64,000 nucleotides of DNA from Seminavis robusta (GCA_903772945.1 CAICTM010000429.1:1-64000); one strand, 5' to 3'. Positions 39,695 to 49,822 are shown, counted from the first letter of the stretch. The notes: generated by a model not told the origin, from the sequence alone. Numbers and translations are program-made.

Positions 39695-40810
39695 TCATCC
39701 ACAGAGTCCGCCTTTGTAGAAGAACGGCTCCTTTGGTAAAAGCAATAGGCTCCAACCGCAACCAACATGATGCAAAAATGACAAACACAATGACAATGCA
39801 ACAATCAAGGCTGTGGATAGCTCACTATTGGAGGTGGTCGGGGTGGATAGCGCCTCTGTTTCCTGATCCGACTGACAATGCTCGTTGATCGAAACACCCT
39901 CATCCACGTCTTCGGGATCGAACGCTGGCAAGTCTTGCTTAAGATAGGCGTCAAAGACAATCGCCGTCCACTTGGCAAACATCTGATTGCTCCATTCCTG
40001 AGAACGCGTCTGGGGAAATTCATCTGGAGTATTGCCGGGAGGATCTTGAATGTTGGTGACTGCCCAATGATTGGTCCCCTCCACAATGATCATATCCTTT
40101 TCTTCTTCAACCAGAGGCCAAGACTTGCAAACGTCCCCCATGGAATCCAACTCACCATTGATCAGAGCCACGGGAATCTCATTGTCCACATTGACGGGTT
40201 CGTCTATGTTTGCTCCAGGAGGTCCACCCTGTGGGATGAGGTGGGTGGATATGGCCACAGTGGCACGAAACGCGTCGGGGCGCTCAAAGACAGGTCCAAA
40301 GCAAAAGGGAATTTGGCACTGGGATGAGCTTGCAAACAGAACGGCGCCTCCTCCATTGGAATGCCCACTGAGCCCCCCTCGGGTGGTATCCACGATCTCA
40401 AAGAGAGGAGAAGAGGAAGTTTGGGACCGGACGGTGAGATCCAGCAAGACATCGGACGGAGTAAGTTGAGAAGCCCAAAGATCAGGAGGCATGTTCGGCA
40501 CTATCGTTTGCTGATGATTGGGAATCACCACAATGTATCCGTACGAAGCTAATGCGAAAGCAAAGTTACTGTAAAGGCTCTTGTCAACCAGTCCTCCCGA
40601 CAAGAAGACAATGAAGGGGAAGTTGACGGGTTCCTCAGGGTCCACAACAGGGTAGTAGAAATCAGTCTCGTCATATCCATCTTGGGTTGAGACGCGTTCC
40701 ACAGAGCCGGTAAAGTTGGCCACTTGCCAAGAAGAACTCACAGCGGCTGAAGCGCAACGTACGGTCGAAGCCACCAACAAGAGAAGTAGAGAGACTTTGA
40801 AGAGCAACAT
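39695..40810 (-). CDS. Secreted/anchored alpha/beta hydrolase (chlorophyllase/dienelactone-hydrolase-like)
   Basis: 371 residues from the ATG at 40810. A signal peptide (MLLFKVSLLLLLVASTVRC) is followed by an alpha/beta-hydrolase core: FPFIVFLSGG for the oxyanion loop, the nucleophile elbow GLSGHSNGGG (Ser151), INGELDSMGD (Asp222 or nearby) and EGTNHWAVT (His248). The GHSxGG elbow and the lack of a lid resemble chlorophyllases and PET-hydrolase/PAF-acetylhydrolase relatives; the substrate is not known. Near the C-terminus STALIVALSLCLSF could be a membrane anchor. After it, a +1/-1 shifted frame (39607-39804) encodes CIMLVAVGAYCFYQRSRSS plus an acidic tail, which looks more like real protein than the current end. 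A frameshift near 39800-39830 is therefore possible. Confidence 0.75.
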   Translation of the reverse strand: MLLFKVSLLLLLVASTVRCASAAVSSSWQVANFTGSVERVSTQDGYDETDFYYPVVDPEEPVNFPFIVFLSGGLVDKSLYSNFAFALASYGYIVVIPNHQQTIVPNMPPDLWASQLTPSDVLLDLTVRSQTSSSPLFEIVDTTRGGLSGHSNGGGAVLFASSSQCQIPFCFGPVFERPDAFRATVAISTHLIPQGGPPGANIDEPVNVDNEIPVALINGELDSMGDVCKSWPLVEEEKDMIIVEGTNHWAVTNIQDPPGNTPDEFPQTRSQEWSNQMFAKWTAIVFDAYLKQDLPAFDPEDVDEGVSINEHCQSDQETEALSTPTTSNSELSTALIVALSLCLSFLHHVGCGWSLLLLPKEPFFYKGGLCG

Positions 40811-41650
40811 CTTGGTTCTGAAACTTCTTTCGCTTTTTTATGCTTCTCGTGATAATATGCATGCATGTCAAGGGGTTCGATTCGCAAAGCCTGCGAAGGT
40901 ATCAGTACGTACCACCCCCCCGTATCAATCGGAGCCGGTAGCGTTGTCGGTGGGGCTTCGGAAAGAGCATCCTGGGACCTGCGGCAACTTATGGACTCGC
41001 TCGGTGACGAAGTGTTTCGAATGCAAAGTTATTGCGTATCTGCGCGTAACTGAACTACACTATTTAAAAATACAATGTAAGTTGTTTGTATAACCTATCT
41101 GCTTGTAACGTAACTGTACGTACCTAAATTAACTTCACTATAAATGCTGTATTCTGACCACTGGGTGTGCCTTGTTGTTGTTGTACATATAACCTATAGT
41201 TGCCCCATACCCCTGAAGAATGCAGCGGCTGTTCCCAACGATCAGAAGCTGCCAATGAGCGGGACTCCCACAACAAAAGAGGCGCGCACACTAGCTCAGG
41301 GCACGCTGGAACCAAGAGGCTATTACGCGGTACTGGTATCGGCAACAAGAATAAGGAACAAAGAGGACAGTTGCATGCATGGTTGCCTTTTTAAAAAGAT
41401 ATCTGCATGGATACCAGCTATCGTATTATGGCTGCCTCTGAAGCTGGCTACCGGTACTCTGGAAGGAAGAGGCTTCACAGATAGAGCACCAAAAGAAATA
41501 GCTTTGCTACCAACAAAAAGCACGTGATCTCAACCGGACAATTTGCTTCCCATTCTTTTGTTTGACTGCAATTGCCTGGACACCGATAATACCTAGTTAC
41601 GGTATCTTGCTTGCTGCGGTTACATTCCTTCCTGTATTATAATAGACATC
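40811..41650. other. Intergenic between divergent hydrolase and LRR genes
   Basis: Contains both upstream regions. No gene, RNA or clear repeat is supported. A TATTATAATA-type AT-rich sequence sits about 15 bases before the ATG at 41651. Confidence 0.4.
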
Positions 41651-43081
41651 ATGTCCTCTCAGGAAACTGCCGAACAAGGAGGGCTACCACCAGGCTCTGT
41701 GGAACATGGATCCTCTAACCAACAAGAGCTGCAAGAAGAAGCAGGGCAAGCAGGAGCCGTACTGACCGCTGATGTGCAGTGGGTGGCTGGGCAGAATCCG
41801 GATGGAACTGAAGCTGATGACACAAATGAAAGAAAAAAGAAAATGATGTTCATCAGGGTATTATTGTTGCTGCTAGTGTTGTTGGTGATTCTGGTTATTG
41901 CCATTCCGCTGGCTGTTCGTGGAGGACAGAACGATGATCCATCGCTGGAAACCAGTGTGATGGATAATTCAACGCAAGGTGAAACTTCCGATCCAGTGCC
42001 GACACAAGTACCAACGCAGCCCCCAACACTGGAAAGTGACCTAGATTTTGAGGTGCTTCTCCCCAATGTAGCCAACTCCACCTTTGAAGTGATTTTGTCG
42101 GATCAATCGTCACCCCAATACAAAGCATTCAACTGGTTGACTTCTGATCCCTACCTTCGAAGGTATGAAACCTGGCGACGGGAACAGCGATTTGCTTTGG
42201 CTACATTTTTCCATGCATTCGTTGGCCCACACTTTTGGACATGGCTGAACTATGAAATAGAGGAGTGTGGATGGGGTGAGAATGTTAACAAAATACACGT
42301 TCATTGCGATGATGATGGTCGTGTAAGGAGAATTGTGGTGGGAAGAGCCGTGGACAGAGACTTTGTTTATTTTCGTGGATCCATCCCACCAGAGCTTTCA
42401 TTGCTTGGTCAGTTGGAAGAATTGGACATTTCGGAGAATAGACAATATTTTTCCTTGGGGAGTTGGCTACCACCAAGAATATCATCAGAGTCATTTCCGT
42501 CACTGAAAGTGATTGGCTGCACTGATTGCGATCTACGAGGATTCTTCCCTGCAGTGCTCTGTGACTTGACCAATATCCACACCATGAGGTTCGGAGCGAA
42601 CATACTTGGTAACACCATACCTGCGGAAATCCAGCAGATGACCCAACTTCAAGTGCTGACTCTGGATGACAACATTCTAATCGGAACAATTCCAGTAGAG
42701 TTGACTCAGCTGGACCAGCTTCAAATTTTGACATTGTCAATTAACAAGCTGTCCGGAATGGTCCCTTCCGAGTTTGGCTTGATGACATCATTGACACACT
42801 TGGGCTTTTCTGAAAACAAGATGATGTCGGGCAGTCTCCCAACTGAACTTGGATTAATGACAGCCTTGGCTTTCTTGAACATGAGTGCAACTGCAATATC
42901 GGGCAGCATTCCCTCTGAACTGGGGTTACTGACATCATTGACTGAATTGGCTTTGCACCACAGCAATTTGTCCGGAATGGTGCCAAGCAGTCTTTGTTCC
43001 AACCCAGACTTATTGCAGATTCTTGTCGATTGTGATTCAGTGGATTGTACATGCAGTCAATGCAAATGCAGCACACCGTAG
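41651..43081 (+). CDS. Short single-pass membrane LRR protein, LRR copy 3 (476 aa)
   Basis: A diverged paralogue of the genes at 26755-28899 and 36791-38938. The N-terminal cytosolic part is only about 70 residues instead of about 305. It keeps the parts closest to the membrane (GLPPGSVEHGSS and DVQWVAGQNPDGTEAD correspond to VPPGSV and HVEWVSG..HNPDGT). A membrane helix follows (FIRVLLLLLVLLVILVIAI), then a stem, pre-LRR region (WRREQRFALATFFHAFVG) and about eight repeats, ending CTCSQCKCSTP. Two internal deletions in the cytosolic region, not a simple 5' truncation, explain the short form. The start ATG at 41651 begins MSSQ, similar to MSSP in the long copies. The 3' flank matches that of copy 2. 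Function unknown. Confidence 0.83.
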   Translation: MSSQETAEQGGLPPGSVEHGSSNQQELQEEAGQAGAVLTADVQWVAGQNPDGTEADDTNERKKKMMFIRVLLLLLVLLVILVIAIPLAVRGGQNDDPSLETSVMDNSTQGETSDPVPTQVPTQPPTLESDLDFEVLLPNVANSTFEVILSDQSSPQYKAFNWLTSDPYLRRYETWRREQRFALATFFHAFVGPHFWTWLNYEIEECGWGENVNKIHVHCDDDGRVRRIVVGRAVDRDFVYFRGSIPPELSLLGQLEELDISENRQYFSLGSWLPPRISSESFPSLKVIGCTDCDLRGFFPAVLCDLTNIHTMRFGANILGNTIPAEIQQMTQLQVLTLDDNILIGTIPVELTQLDQLQILTLSINKLSGMVPSEFGLMTSLTHLGFSENKMMSGSLPTELGLMTALAFLNMSATAISGSIPSELGLLTSLTELALHHSNLSGMVPSSLCSNPDLLQILVDCDSVDCTCSQCKCSTP

Positions 43082-43491
43082 CATGGCTCTTTCACCCTCT
43101 CTCAGTCCTAGTAAAGTCCATGCTTCTGCACATAATGGCCTAAAAATTCTACTTGTCATGAAGGGGTTCACAGATACCCATTAAAGTATAGCTAGCATCT
43201 ATGTTTACAGCTATAGTGCCCATCTCTTTGGGCCCAGCACAAGGAAAATGTCGAGGATCGATTGCCGAACGAACCTCTACCGTTCGGTATCGGCCAGTTG
43301 ACCACGGGTGGATGCTCACCGGCTGCGTTCTTAGCACAACGTAATTTTGCAAGCAAAATGCCACTTTGATTTGAAATATAATAACTCTTGCTAGCTAGCT
43401 AGTACACGGATCCTATCCAAAATGGTAAATTCAGTTTTCAGTCTATTGTCGGACGATCCATGCATGTAGTTTGTATTGCTTGTTACATTTA
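43082..43491. other. Intergenic between convergent genes
   Basis: Bases up to about 43200 share words with the 3' flank of LRR copy 2 (GCTCTTTCA, CTCTCTCAGTCCTA, CCATGCTTCTGCA, TAGCTAGCATCT). A (GCTA)n run is at 43390-43403. No gene is supported. Confidence 0.45.
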
Positions 43492-44607
43492 TTACTCCAA
43501 AGCTCTCCATTGCAACGAGGTTGGATTCTCAAAGATACTGCCAGTTCGTTGGTTTAAAAAGTCGTTTCGAAAGGTACTCAATCCTTCAATATGGATCGCA
43601 TATACCCATTGGAACATGGGTGGTCTCGCGGTGCCCTCGGTCACTTTAAAGACGGCCATGGAGTCGACGACGACCTCGTAGGGTCTCGCGGCAGAGTCGT
43701 CATAGTTTTTGGACACCACGGTGGTGTTTTCGAGGGAGACAAACTCGGGAAGTAGACCATCGACGTCCACGACGTTGTACGTTTTGTTGAAAACGAAATG
43801 AATATAGTTCTGAGTGTCCGTGACCAAGTCATCCCATTCGGTCTCCGTAGGTTCTCGTAGATCGATTCCATTGGGTTTACCCAAAGTCCATTTGATTATG
43901 ATTGGTTCATGGACGATGGGTTCCGTATCGGGTGAAGACGTTGGCATTGGGACTGGTAGTGGGAGGGTTGGCGGCATGGGAACGGGGGCAGACGTTGGTC
44001 CAGGAGTGGGCATGGGTGTACCGACGCCATTATTGCCGCCACCGTTGCCACTACCATTGCTACCAGCACCAGACGAGGACATGTATACCATGCCCAAGGA
44101 TGCGCGTCGTGCCGACTGAAAGGCGCTATCAGCCGCAACGGCGGGATTCAGATAGTTGGCAATAAAGTTGCCAATACTGTACGTAGTAGCCGTCTGCATA
44201 AGTTCCAGGGCCGATGGACTGCTACCGGAAGGGTCGTGCTCAAACTTGGCCTCGCAGGAGAGTGATACTTCGTGTTCGTAAGAGGGATCAGTAGTACTGA
44301 CGTCATTGGTACTGCCAATGCTGCATTGTGTTGCCAAAAAGTTGGTGGCTGGATCAGCGCTGTACTGCGCGTTGCTGTTATCATCGAACCAGGTCATGAC
44401 AGCCTCGTTCACGCCGTCGTAGTCAGTCGATGTTGGCTGTCTACCGGAATTGGCAGATCCCTTGCCAATCTTGACCGTCACTCCAAAGGGAACCAACGTG
44501 ATCGTATACCCTTGTATCCGACGTTCTCGAAGATGAGTTGCAGCCTGGGTTGGAAGAACAAGGAGGGCGAGAATTGCCAAAAGAGGGAAAACGTGAATTC
44601 GCTTCAT
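43492..44607 (-). CDS. Secreted protein of unknown function with two-domain layout
   Basis: I choose the ATG at 44607 because it begins a typical signal peptide (MKRIHVFPLLAILALLVLP); an in-frame ATG 17 codons upstream would hide it. The protein has 371 residues. Residues about 25-180 (GYTITLVPFGVTVKIG, MTWFDDN, EHEVSLSCEAKFEH) and about 240-371 (WTLGKPNGIDLREP, FVFNKTYNVVDVDGLLPEF, YEVVVDSMAVFKV) seem to be two alpha+beta domains of similar size. A Gly/Asn then Pro/Met/Thr-rich linker (PMPTPGPTSAPVPMPP) joins them. I do not recognise the family. Location would be extracellular or the secretory pathway. Confidence 0.7.
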   Translation of the reverse strand: MKRIHVFPLLAILALLVLPTQAATHLRERRIQGYTITLVPFGVTVKIGKGSANSGRQPTSTDYDGVNEAVMTWFDDNSNAQYSADPATNFLATQCSIGSTNDVSTTDPSYEHEVSLSCEAKFEHDPSGSSPSALELMQTATTYSIGNFIANYLNPAVAADSAFQSARRASLGMVYMSSSGAGSNGSGNGGGNNGVGTPMPTPGPTSAPVPMPPTLPLPVPMPTSSPDTEPIVHEPIIIKWTLGKPNGIDLREPTETEWDDLVTDTQNYIHFVFNKTYNVVDVDGLLPEFVSLENTTVVSKNYDDSAARPYEVVVDSMAVFKVTEGTARPPMFQWVYAIHIEGLSTFRNDFLNQRTGSIFENPTSLQWRALE

Positions 44608-45126
44608 GATGTTGCTTTTGTCTGGTTTATGAGATTTCAAGATCTGAGCGATCTCCAATTTTTTTACAATTCACTTGCTTCAAGCTGCCCCTTCCGGATC
44701 TCACAATAACCATCACATTCACATGGCAAGATCTCCAAGGAAAACATGTGATACGCTAGCTTGAGTCTTGAGCCGTCACACTCCACTCCAAGTATCCGTT
44801 GTGAGTTCCAAAGGTTGCGTTGGCAACAAGAATTGTGGCCAAATTGATTGCCGCCATGCTTCAGGGACAGAGGAGCACTGCGCACCTGCGTGGCCACAGA
44901 TTTGTGATGAGGGACTGCAAACAACGACGGGCGCAGAGCGGGCTCGATGCGACACCGCACCGTGGTGCACCTTCCACGTTGATAAGACTTCGACAGCTTC
45001 GATTTCAATGGAGTTTTCGGTGCCAAGGAGACAAGCCCATCAAGGAATAGCTCATTTATAAACCTGCGACGTTTCGCTGCCGTACGGTACTTTCTAGCTG
45101 GGATAGACCTTCGACTTCGAATCACC
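44608..45126. promoter_or_regulatory. Shared upstream region of divergent genes
   Basis: The 519-bp spacer separates the start of the minus-strand secreted-protein gene from the plus-strand DUF262-HNH gene, so it likely contains both promoters. No consensus element could be named. The ATG of the nuclease gene has a good eukaryotic context (TCACCATG). Confidence 0.4.
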
Positions 45127-46668
45127 ATGTTGTTGTCTGTAGCCATGAATCGGGTCTCTCGTGCTGGATTATCATTCTCGTCGACTCGACCTTTGTCGAG
45201 ATTCCTGTCCTCTACCACGAGGAAGCCAACCGGGGATTCCAAGGGCGGCGAAGGTCAAAGCACATTTGAAAAGGCCTTGGGAGAGTTGAAAAGTGAAGGA
45301 CTTCGCAAGATATCTCCCAACGCAACGTCTATTGACGCTCTTGCTTTGTGGGTGCAAAAAGGGTCGCTGGATTTGGTTCCTATGTACCAACGTGGATACG
45401 TTTGGGATGAAGCCAAGGCATCTCGGTTGACAGTGACAGTTCTGTGTGATCGCATTGTACCAGCTGTGACTGTGCATGAACGCGAAGATGGAGTTCGTGA
45501 TGTTGTTGACGGAAAACAGCGGCTGTCTACAATTCTTGGCTTCTATCTTGCTGGGGAAAACCCAGAACTGCACAAAACAATGGTTGAAAATGGCACAATG
45601 CCCACTAGTTTTAAAAAACTCACCAATCTTGCTGAAGACTATGACATTCTGAATGGATTGGAGTTCAAATCACTCAGCGAGACCCATCAGAGACAATTCT
45701 CCGGGTTTACGATTCCTGTGACGACAATTCCAGCGGGAACGTCCGACGATGACGTTTTCTCTTGCTACGAAGACATCAACTCGGGAGGGGAGGACTTGAC
45801 TGCGCAACAGCTCCGAAGAGCCGCTTTCTGGGGTGATTACATCCGTTTACTTGATGAGCTCGCACAGAACAAGGACTTTCAGCGTATTCGGGACCCTGGA
45901 GCCTTGGACAAAGGGAATTACGTCCTTTGCGAAAGAGAAAGTGATCGCGAGCTAATCTTGCGTGCGTTTGCTTGGGAACGCGGTGGAAAAGACTACCAGT
46001 ACAAGATTCCGATGAAGATTTTCTTCAATCGGGAGCTGGGTCACTTCAAAGGCTTGTCCGACAAAGACAAGGAGTTGTTTCTGTCCCGACGAAAGACGGA
46101 GTTTGAGTTCATTATGAAGGTTTGGGGCAATGTTTTCTCTGAAGATAATGGCGCCTTTCGGACCTGGACCAAGGACGGAGGTTGGGGCAACAACATTTCA
46201 AAGCCATTTTGGCCTTTGATGTATGCAGTCTTGACAGAAATGAAGCGCAAGTATCCCAAGGCCCAAATGTACACGGAATGCAAGAAAGAGCTACAAAATG
46301 CTACCAAGTCATTGTTCACAAAGCACAAATTGGCGCTGTCACCACAAAGTGGAAAGAAATTTTTGGAGCAAAAGGCTCTTGTCGACCGTGTCCTGTCAGA
46401 GGTTTTGAGTAAAGCCAATCCTGAACATAATAATGGGCCTAGGCGCTTTGCTGGTGATCTTGACGAGTTGCGGCAACGACTGTATGATAAGCAGGAGGGG
46501 AACTGCAACATTTGCAATCAGACGCTTGATGCAAAACGCATTCATGATGGTTCCTACGCTCATCTTGACCACAAAACACCTCACTCGAAAGGTGGTCTGT
46601 CGGAGGAAAACAATGCGGCGCTCGCTCATGCTGAATGCAACCTACACAAGGGCGCTAAGACTGAGTGA
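45127..46668 (+). CDS. DUF262-HNH nuclease (GmrSD-like) with predicted mitochondrial presequence
   Basis: 513 residues, intronless. Residues 1-35 are rich in Arg, Ser and hydrophobics without acidic residues (MNRVSRAGLSFSSTRPLSRF), typical of a mitochondrial presequence. Residues about 65-235 carry the DUF262 (ParB/Srx-like) signatures YQRGYVWDE, VVDGKQRLSTI (129-136) and CYEDINSGGEDLTAQQLR (213-230). Residues about 446-513 are an HNH nuclease with a zinc pair C460-x2-C463, HLDH (479-482), N495 and H501-x2-CN. In bacteria, fused DUF262-HNH proteins include GmrSD-type (type IV restriction) enzymes that use nucleotide-dependent cutting of modified phage DNA. All key motifs are present, so an active enzyme is plausible. 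Its role in a eukaryote, perhaps organelle DNA quality control or defence, is inference. Bacterial or viral origin is likely. Confidence 0.85.
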   Translation: MLLSVAMNRVSRAGLSFSSTRPLSRFLSSTTRKPTGDSKGGEGQSTFEKALGELKSEGLRKISPNATSIDALALWVQKGSLDLVPMYQRGYVWDEAKASRLTVTVLCDRIVPAVTVHEREDGVRDVVDGKQRLSTILGFYLAGENPELHKTMVENGTMPTSFKKLTNLAEDYDILNGLEFKSLSETHQRQFSGFTIPVTTIPAGTSDDDVFSCYEDINSGGEDLTAQQLRRAAFWGDYIRLLDELAQNKDFQRIRDPGALDKGNYVLCERESDRELILRAFAWERGGKDYQYKIPMKIFFNRELGHFKGLSDKDKELFLSRRKTEFEFIMKVWGNVFSEDNGAFRTWTKDGGWGNNISKPFWPLMYAVLTEMKRKYPKAQMYTECKKELQNATKSLFTKHKLALSPQSGKKFLEQKALVDRVLSEVLSKANPEHNNGPRRFAGDLDELRQRLYDKQEGNCNICNQTLDAKRIHDGSYAHLDHKTPHSKGGLSEENNAALAHAECNLHKGAKTE

Positions 46669-48553
46669 GTGAAGGAAGAACCTCTGGCTAGCCGCTGAAG
46701 CTAATTTTGGCTTGCCTTGATAAAAGAGTATAGTTTCAAGTTATCGCACCGTTCACGGAAGTATCATAGTTCCCATCTTAGCTATAGCTTCGGATCTTCC
46801 CTTCTAAAGTTGAAATGGCTGCTTGCGATTGTGGCTGGCTGCATGGGTCTGTGTTAATCCTGTTGTCTGGCGGCCTGTTCAAGGTCTGAGTGTGTCCGGG
46901 AGCTTTTGAGTTGGTCAAGTGGCTATGTATACGGTACCAATACTACCGGTACGGGTACCGCTATTGGACCGCTATTGGAAGGCAGCTGGATAAGTCCATG
47001 CACCAGCCCACGTCAACACAAGAAAATCCGAGCCCTCGGTGACATGTGCATGCAAGAAAATGGGCATGCACCAACACAGGAATCAGCAACCAAACACTAG
47101 CTAGGAAATTCAAAGGAGGGATAATGGTTCTGAGGATCCACTGTGCATATGCGAGTTGTCGAGTTGCCGCCTCTGTTTGATCGTTGCTTCTCGACGACTG
47201 ACTCGACGACGATATCTCCTCTTTTCAGACTGTTGATAGGCTGGAGAAGTATACATCAAAGCCTCCGCATGAGTCCACCTTGCTCTGGACGTTGATGCGA
47301 GCCTTCCTTCCATTTGTAGATCTCATTGGTGGCTATGCATCTCCTCCTGCGGAAAGCCCACACAAATGGAACCACTTCACTTCGAGGGAGTACCTCCCAA
47401 TGCTCGTTGTCCGTGAACGCGAGTCGATTTCCTTCTTGATGGCCTTGTAAACCTCCCCGCTATCTTCAGCTCGCATAGCATCATCGTAAAACATGATGTC
47501 GATTGGAGGATGCAGCAAATGAATGGATCCAGCATATCGTCGTGGCACTGTAATAAACCCTCATCATGGAAGACATCCCATGGCACGTACCGGCAGCTAC
47601 GCAGAGGGAGGCCAACTTTTAAAAGAGACCCTTGGCCTGGAGCTTCTTAACATCAAGTGCGTTCTCTTCCTAGCTAGCTCTGTCTGCGTACTAGTATCCT
47701 GTCCTAGTACTAGTATGTATAATTTCTGTGGCAGACTCAACTCCGGGTACTGTACCGGTACCACATATGTGCCGGGACAAGGACTGTCCCTATCCATATG
47801 CATAGTGGTATTACTCAATCTATTACTCTGGTTAAGTTAATTAATTGAATCGGGTTTACTATGGATTAGAGAGAGCTAAGATGAGGATGGAGACAGAGGT
47901 TAAGAGTGTACCGTACAGCGCAACAAATCACTCGGTCTGCATGGTCCTGGAATAAAAGATTCCTGAATAAAATTCTGCACGAAATCCTTGCTTTTAAAAA
48001 GGCAACTACAGCTTTAGTAGTCTAGATATGTAGTAGGCTACGCAGTAACGTGAACCTGTCGGTACTGTATTACTAATATACAACTTACTGTATGCGTCGT
48101 TCCACGCACACTCGCACTGCGGAGTCCCTAGTGGTATTACTCATTCCATCACTCAAAAGAGTTGTTACCTTTAATTAACAAAAGGGTTCTGGAACTACAC
48201 TAGCTACTCTTCCTTATCACTTCTAAAGGGGTGTGCATGCACACCGAACTTTGCAGACGTGAACCTGTTGGTTCTTTAAAAGTGGCTTGTGGAGTCCCTG
48301 GTATTGAATAGTGGTATTACTCAATCAATTACTTATCATTCAGTTCTCCCACAGGAAATAGCACACTGTACATCCACCAAAGACGCTCGATCACGAATTC
48401 ACGCTTGGATCTGTGAAAGTCCCAAACACATTCCCATTGGCTCTACCGGTGGTTGGCCCCTTCTAAAGTGAGTTTTCCAGCATCATTCTCTCATTATTTC
48501 TCAGGATTAACTGTTGAGAGCCCTGTATCACCGCACACAACACCCTTGCTGCC
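46669..48553. other. Intergenic, palindrome-rich
   Basis: No gene is supported in 1.9 kb. ACCGGTACC/GGTACC palindromes occur at about 46934-46960 and 47750-47763, and CTAGTACTAGTA-type words at about 47700. Phrases like GTGGTATTACTCA repeat at about 47805, 48131 and 48311 together with GGAGTCCCT..G, which suggests a short local repeat. Confidence 0.4.
48487..48510 (+). promoter_or_regulatory. Conserved upstream box of vWD gene 3
   Basis: CTCTCATTATTTCTCAG|GATT lies about 50 bases before the ATG at 48554. It matches the boxes before vWD genes 1 and 2 and looks like a 3' splice site in the leader, or a shared core element. Confidence 0.4.
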
Positions 48554-49822
48554 ATGTTGTTCTCCAAAGTCATCTTCGCTGCTCTTACATTTTTTGGTGC
48601 TATTCTGCCTCACACTCTTGCTGTCCGTTACGATTCTGGAGTAATCAACAAAATCATGACTCATTATGGTGACGACATCATTGTGGTCAACGACAACTTT
48701 GAAATCTGTGATGTTGACATTGAAGTAGACTTTGAAGGGTGGGTTGCCACTGGTCACCTGGAAATCGACGTTACATTCCAGAGCGCTGTTAAAAATTTTG
48801 GTGCGCGTAGATTGGCAAACACTCTATGTGATGCTGTTGGTGAAGCACATGTAGTTTTCGATGATGATGGAAGCCCCAATCCGATTGGTTGCAGTTCGAA
48901 CCTTGTGAATGATGGATCTGCTATTCAACCAGCGGAAACCCTTGACTTTTATAATGGCTTGTCTTCACAAGGCAACTGGCGACTGGATTTGAAAAGACTC
49001 TTTTTCGGTACACTAAATCAATGGGCATTGATTCTCACCCCTTGTACCAACAGTCCAACAGCATCTCCCACTGATGCTTCAAGTGATGGAGCTGGGACTG
49101 GCGATCCCCACTTCAAGACCTGGGCAAACAAGTGGTATGATTTCCATGGAGAATGTGATTTGGTCTTCATCAGTAACCCAAAGTTCTCCCAAGGAACTGG
49201 ACTGGAGATCCACATTCGCACCAAGGCCCGCTTCCAGTACTCCTTCATTGAGTCTGCTGCTGTCCAGATCGGAACTGATATCTTGGAGGTTGGTGCCTAT
49301 GGTGGATACATGTTGAATGGTATCTCCAATGCCGAGCTGGATAAGATGGATAAGTACACAGTCTCTCATGAAAAGGTCAGCCCCAAGCAAGATGTATTCA
49401 CGATTGAACTTGGAAAAGGCAAGCAAATTGTGGTCCAGTCCTTCAAGGATCTCGTCAGTGTCAAGACAGTGGGTGCCAGCTTGGAGGAATACGGCGATAG
49501 CATGGGTCTTTTGGGAGAATTTGGTTCCGGTAAGTGGCTTGCCCGTAATGGAACAGTCATTTCCAAGGCTGATGCCTTTGGAATGGAATGGCAAATTCTG
49601 GAGTCGGAACCCAAGCTTTTCCAAACCCAGAGGTCCCCCCAGTGGCCCATGCAGTGCACTATGCCGAATAATGAGAAGGTTGGTCGTCGTGGACTTGGTG
49701 AATCCATTGCTGAGGCTGCTGCTGAGAAGGCCTGTGAGCATTGGGGAGACCTCAAGGACCAGTGTGTCTATGATGTCATGGCGGCTGGAGACTTGGAGCT
49801 GGCCGAGGCTGGAGCATTCTAA
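48554..49822 (+). CDS. Secreted vWD-domain protein (vWD gene 3)
   Basis: 422 residues from the ATG at 48554, with a signal peptide (MLFSKVIFAALTFFGAILP). The P-domain-like region shows VVNDNFEICDVDIEVDF, AHVVFDDDGS and NGLSSQGNWRLDL. A short linker with a single GAGTGD unit leads to the vWD domain (GDPHFKTW, YDFHGECDLVFISN, QYSFIESAAVQIG) and the Cys-containing end (KACEHWGDLKDQC ... AGAF). The vWD part is almost identical to gene 1, and the downstream 200 bp also match gene 1's flank, while the N-terminal halves differ more. This suggests recent copying or gene conversion of the 3' half. Confidence 0.85.
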   Translation: MLFSKVIFAALTFFGAILPHTLAVRYDSGVINKIMTHYGDDIIVVNDNFEICDVDIEVDFEGWVATGHLEIDVTFQSAVKNFGARRLANTLCDAVGEAHVVFDDDGSPNPIGCSSNLVNDGSAIQPAETLDFYNGLSSQGNWRLDLKRLFFGTLNQWALILTPCTNSPTASPTDASSDGAGTGDPHFKTWANKWYDFHGECDLVFISNPKFSQGTGLEIHIRTKARFQYSFIESAAVQIGTDILEVGAYGGYMLNGISNAELDKMDKYTVSHEKVSPKQDVFTIELGKGKQIVVQSFKDLVSVKTVGASLEEYGDSMGLLGEFGSGKWLARNGTVISKADAFGMEWQILESEPKLFQTQRSPQWPMQCTMPNNEKVGRRGLGESIAEAAAEKACEHWGDLKDQCVYDVMAAGDLELAEAGAF

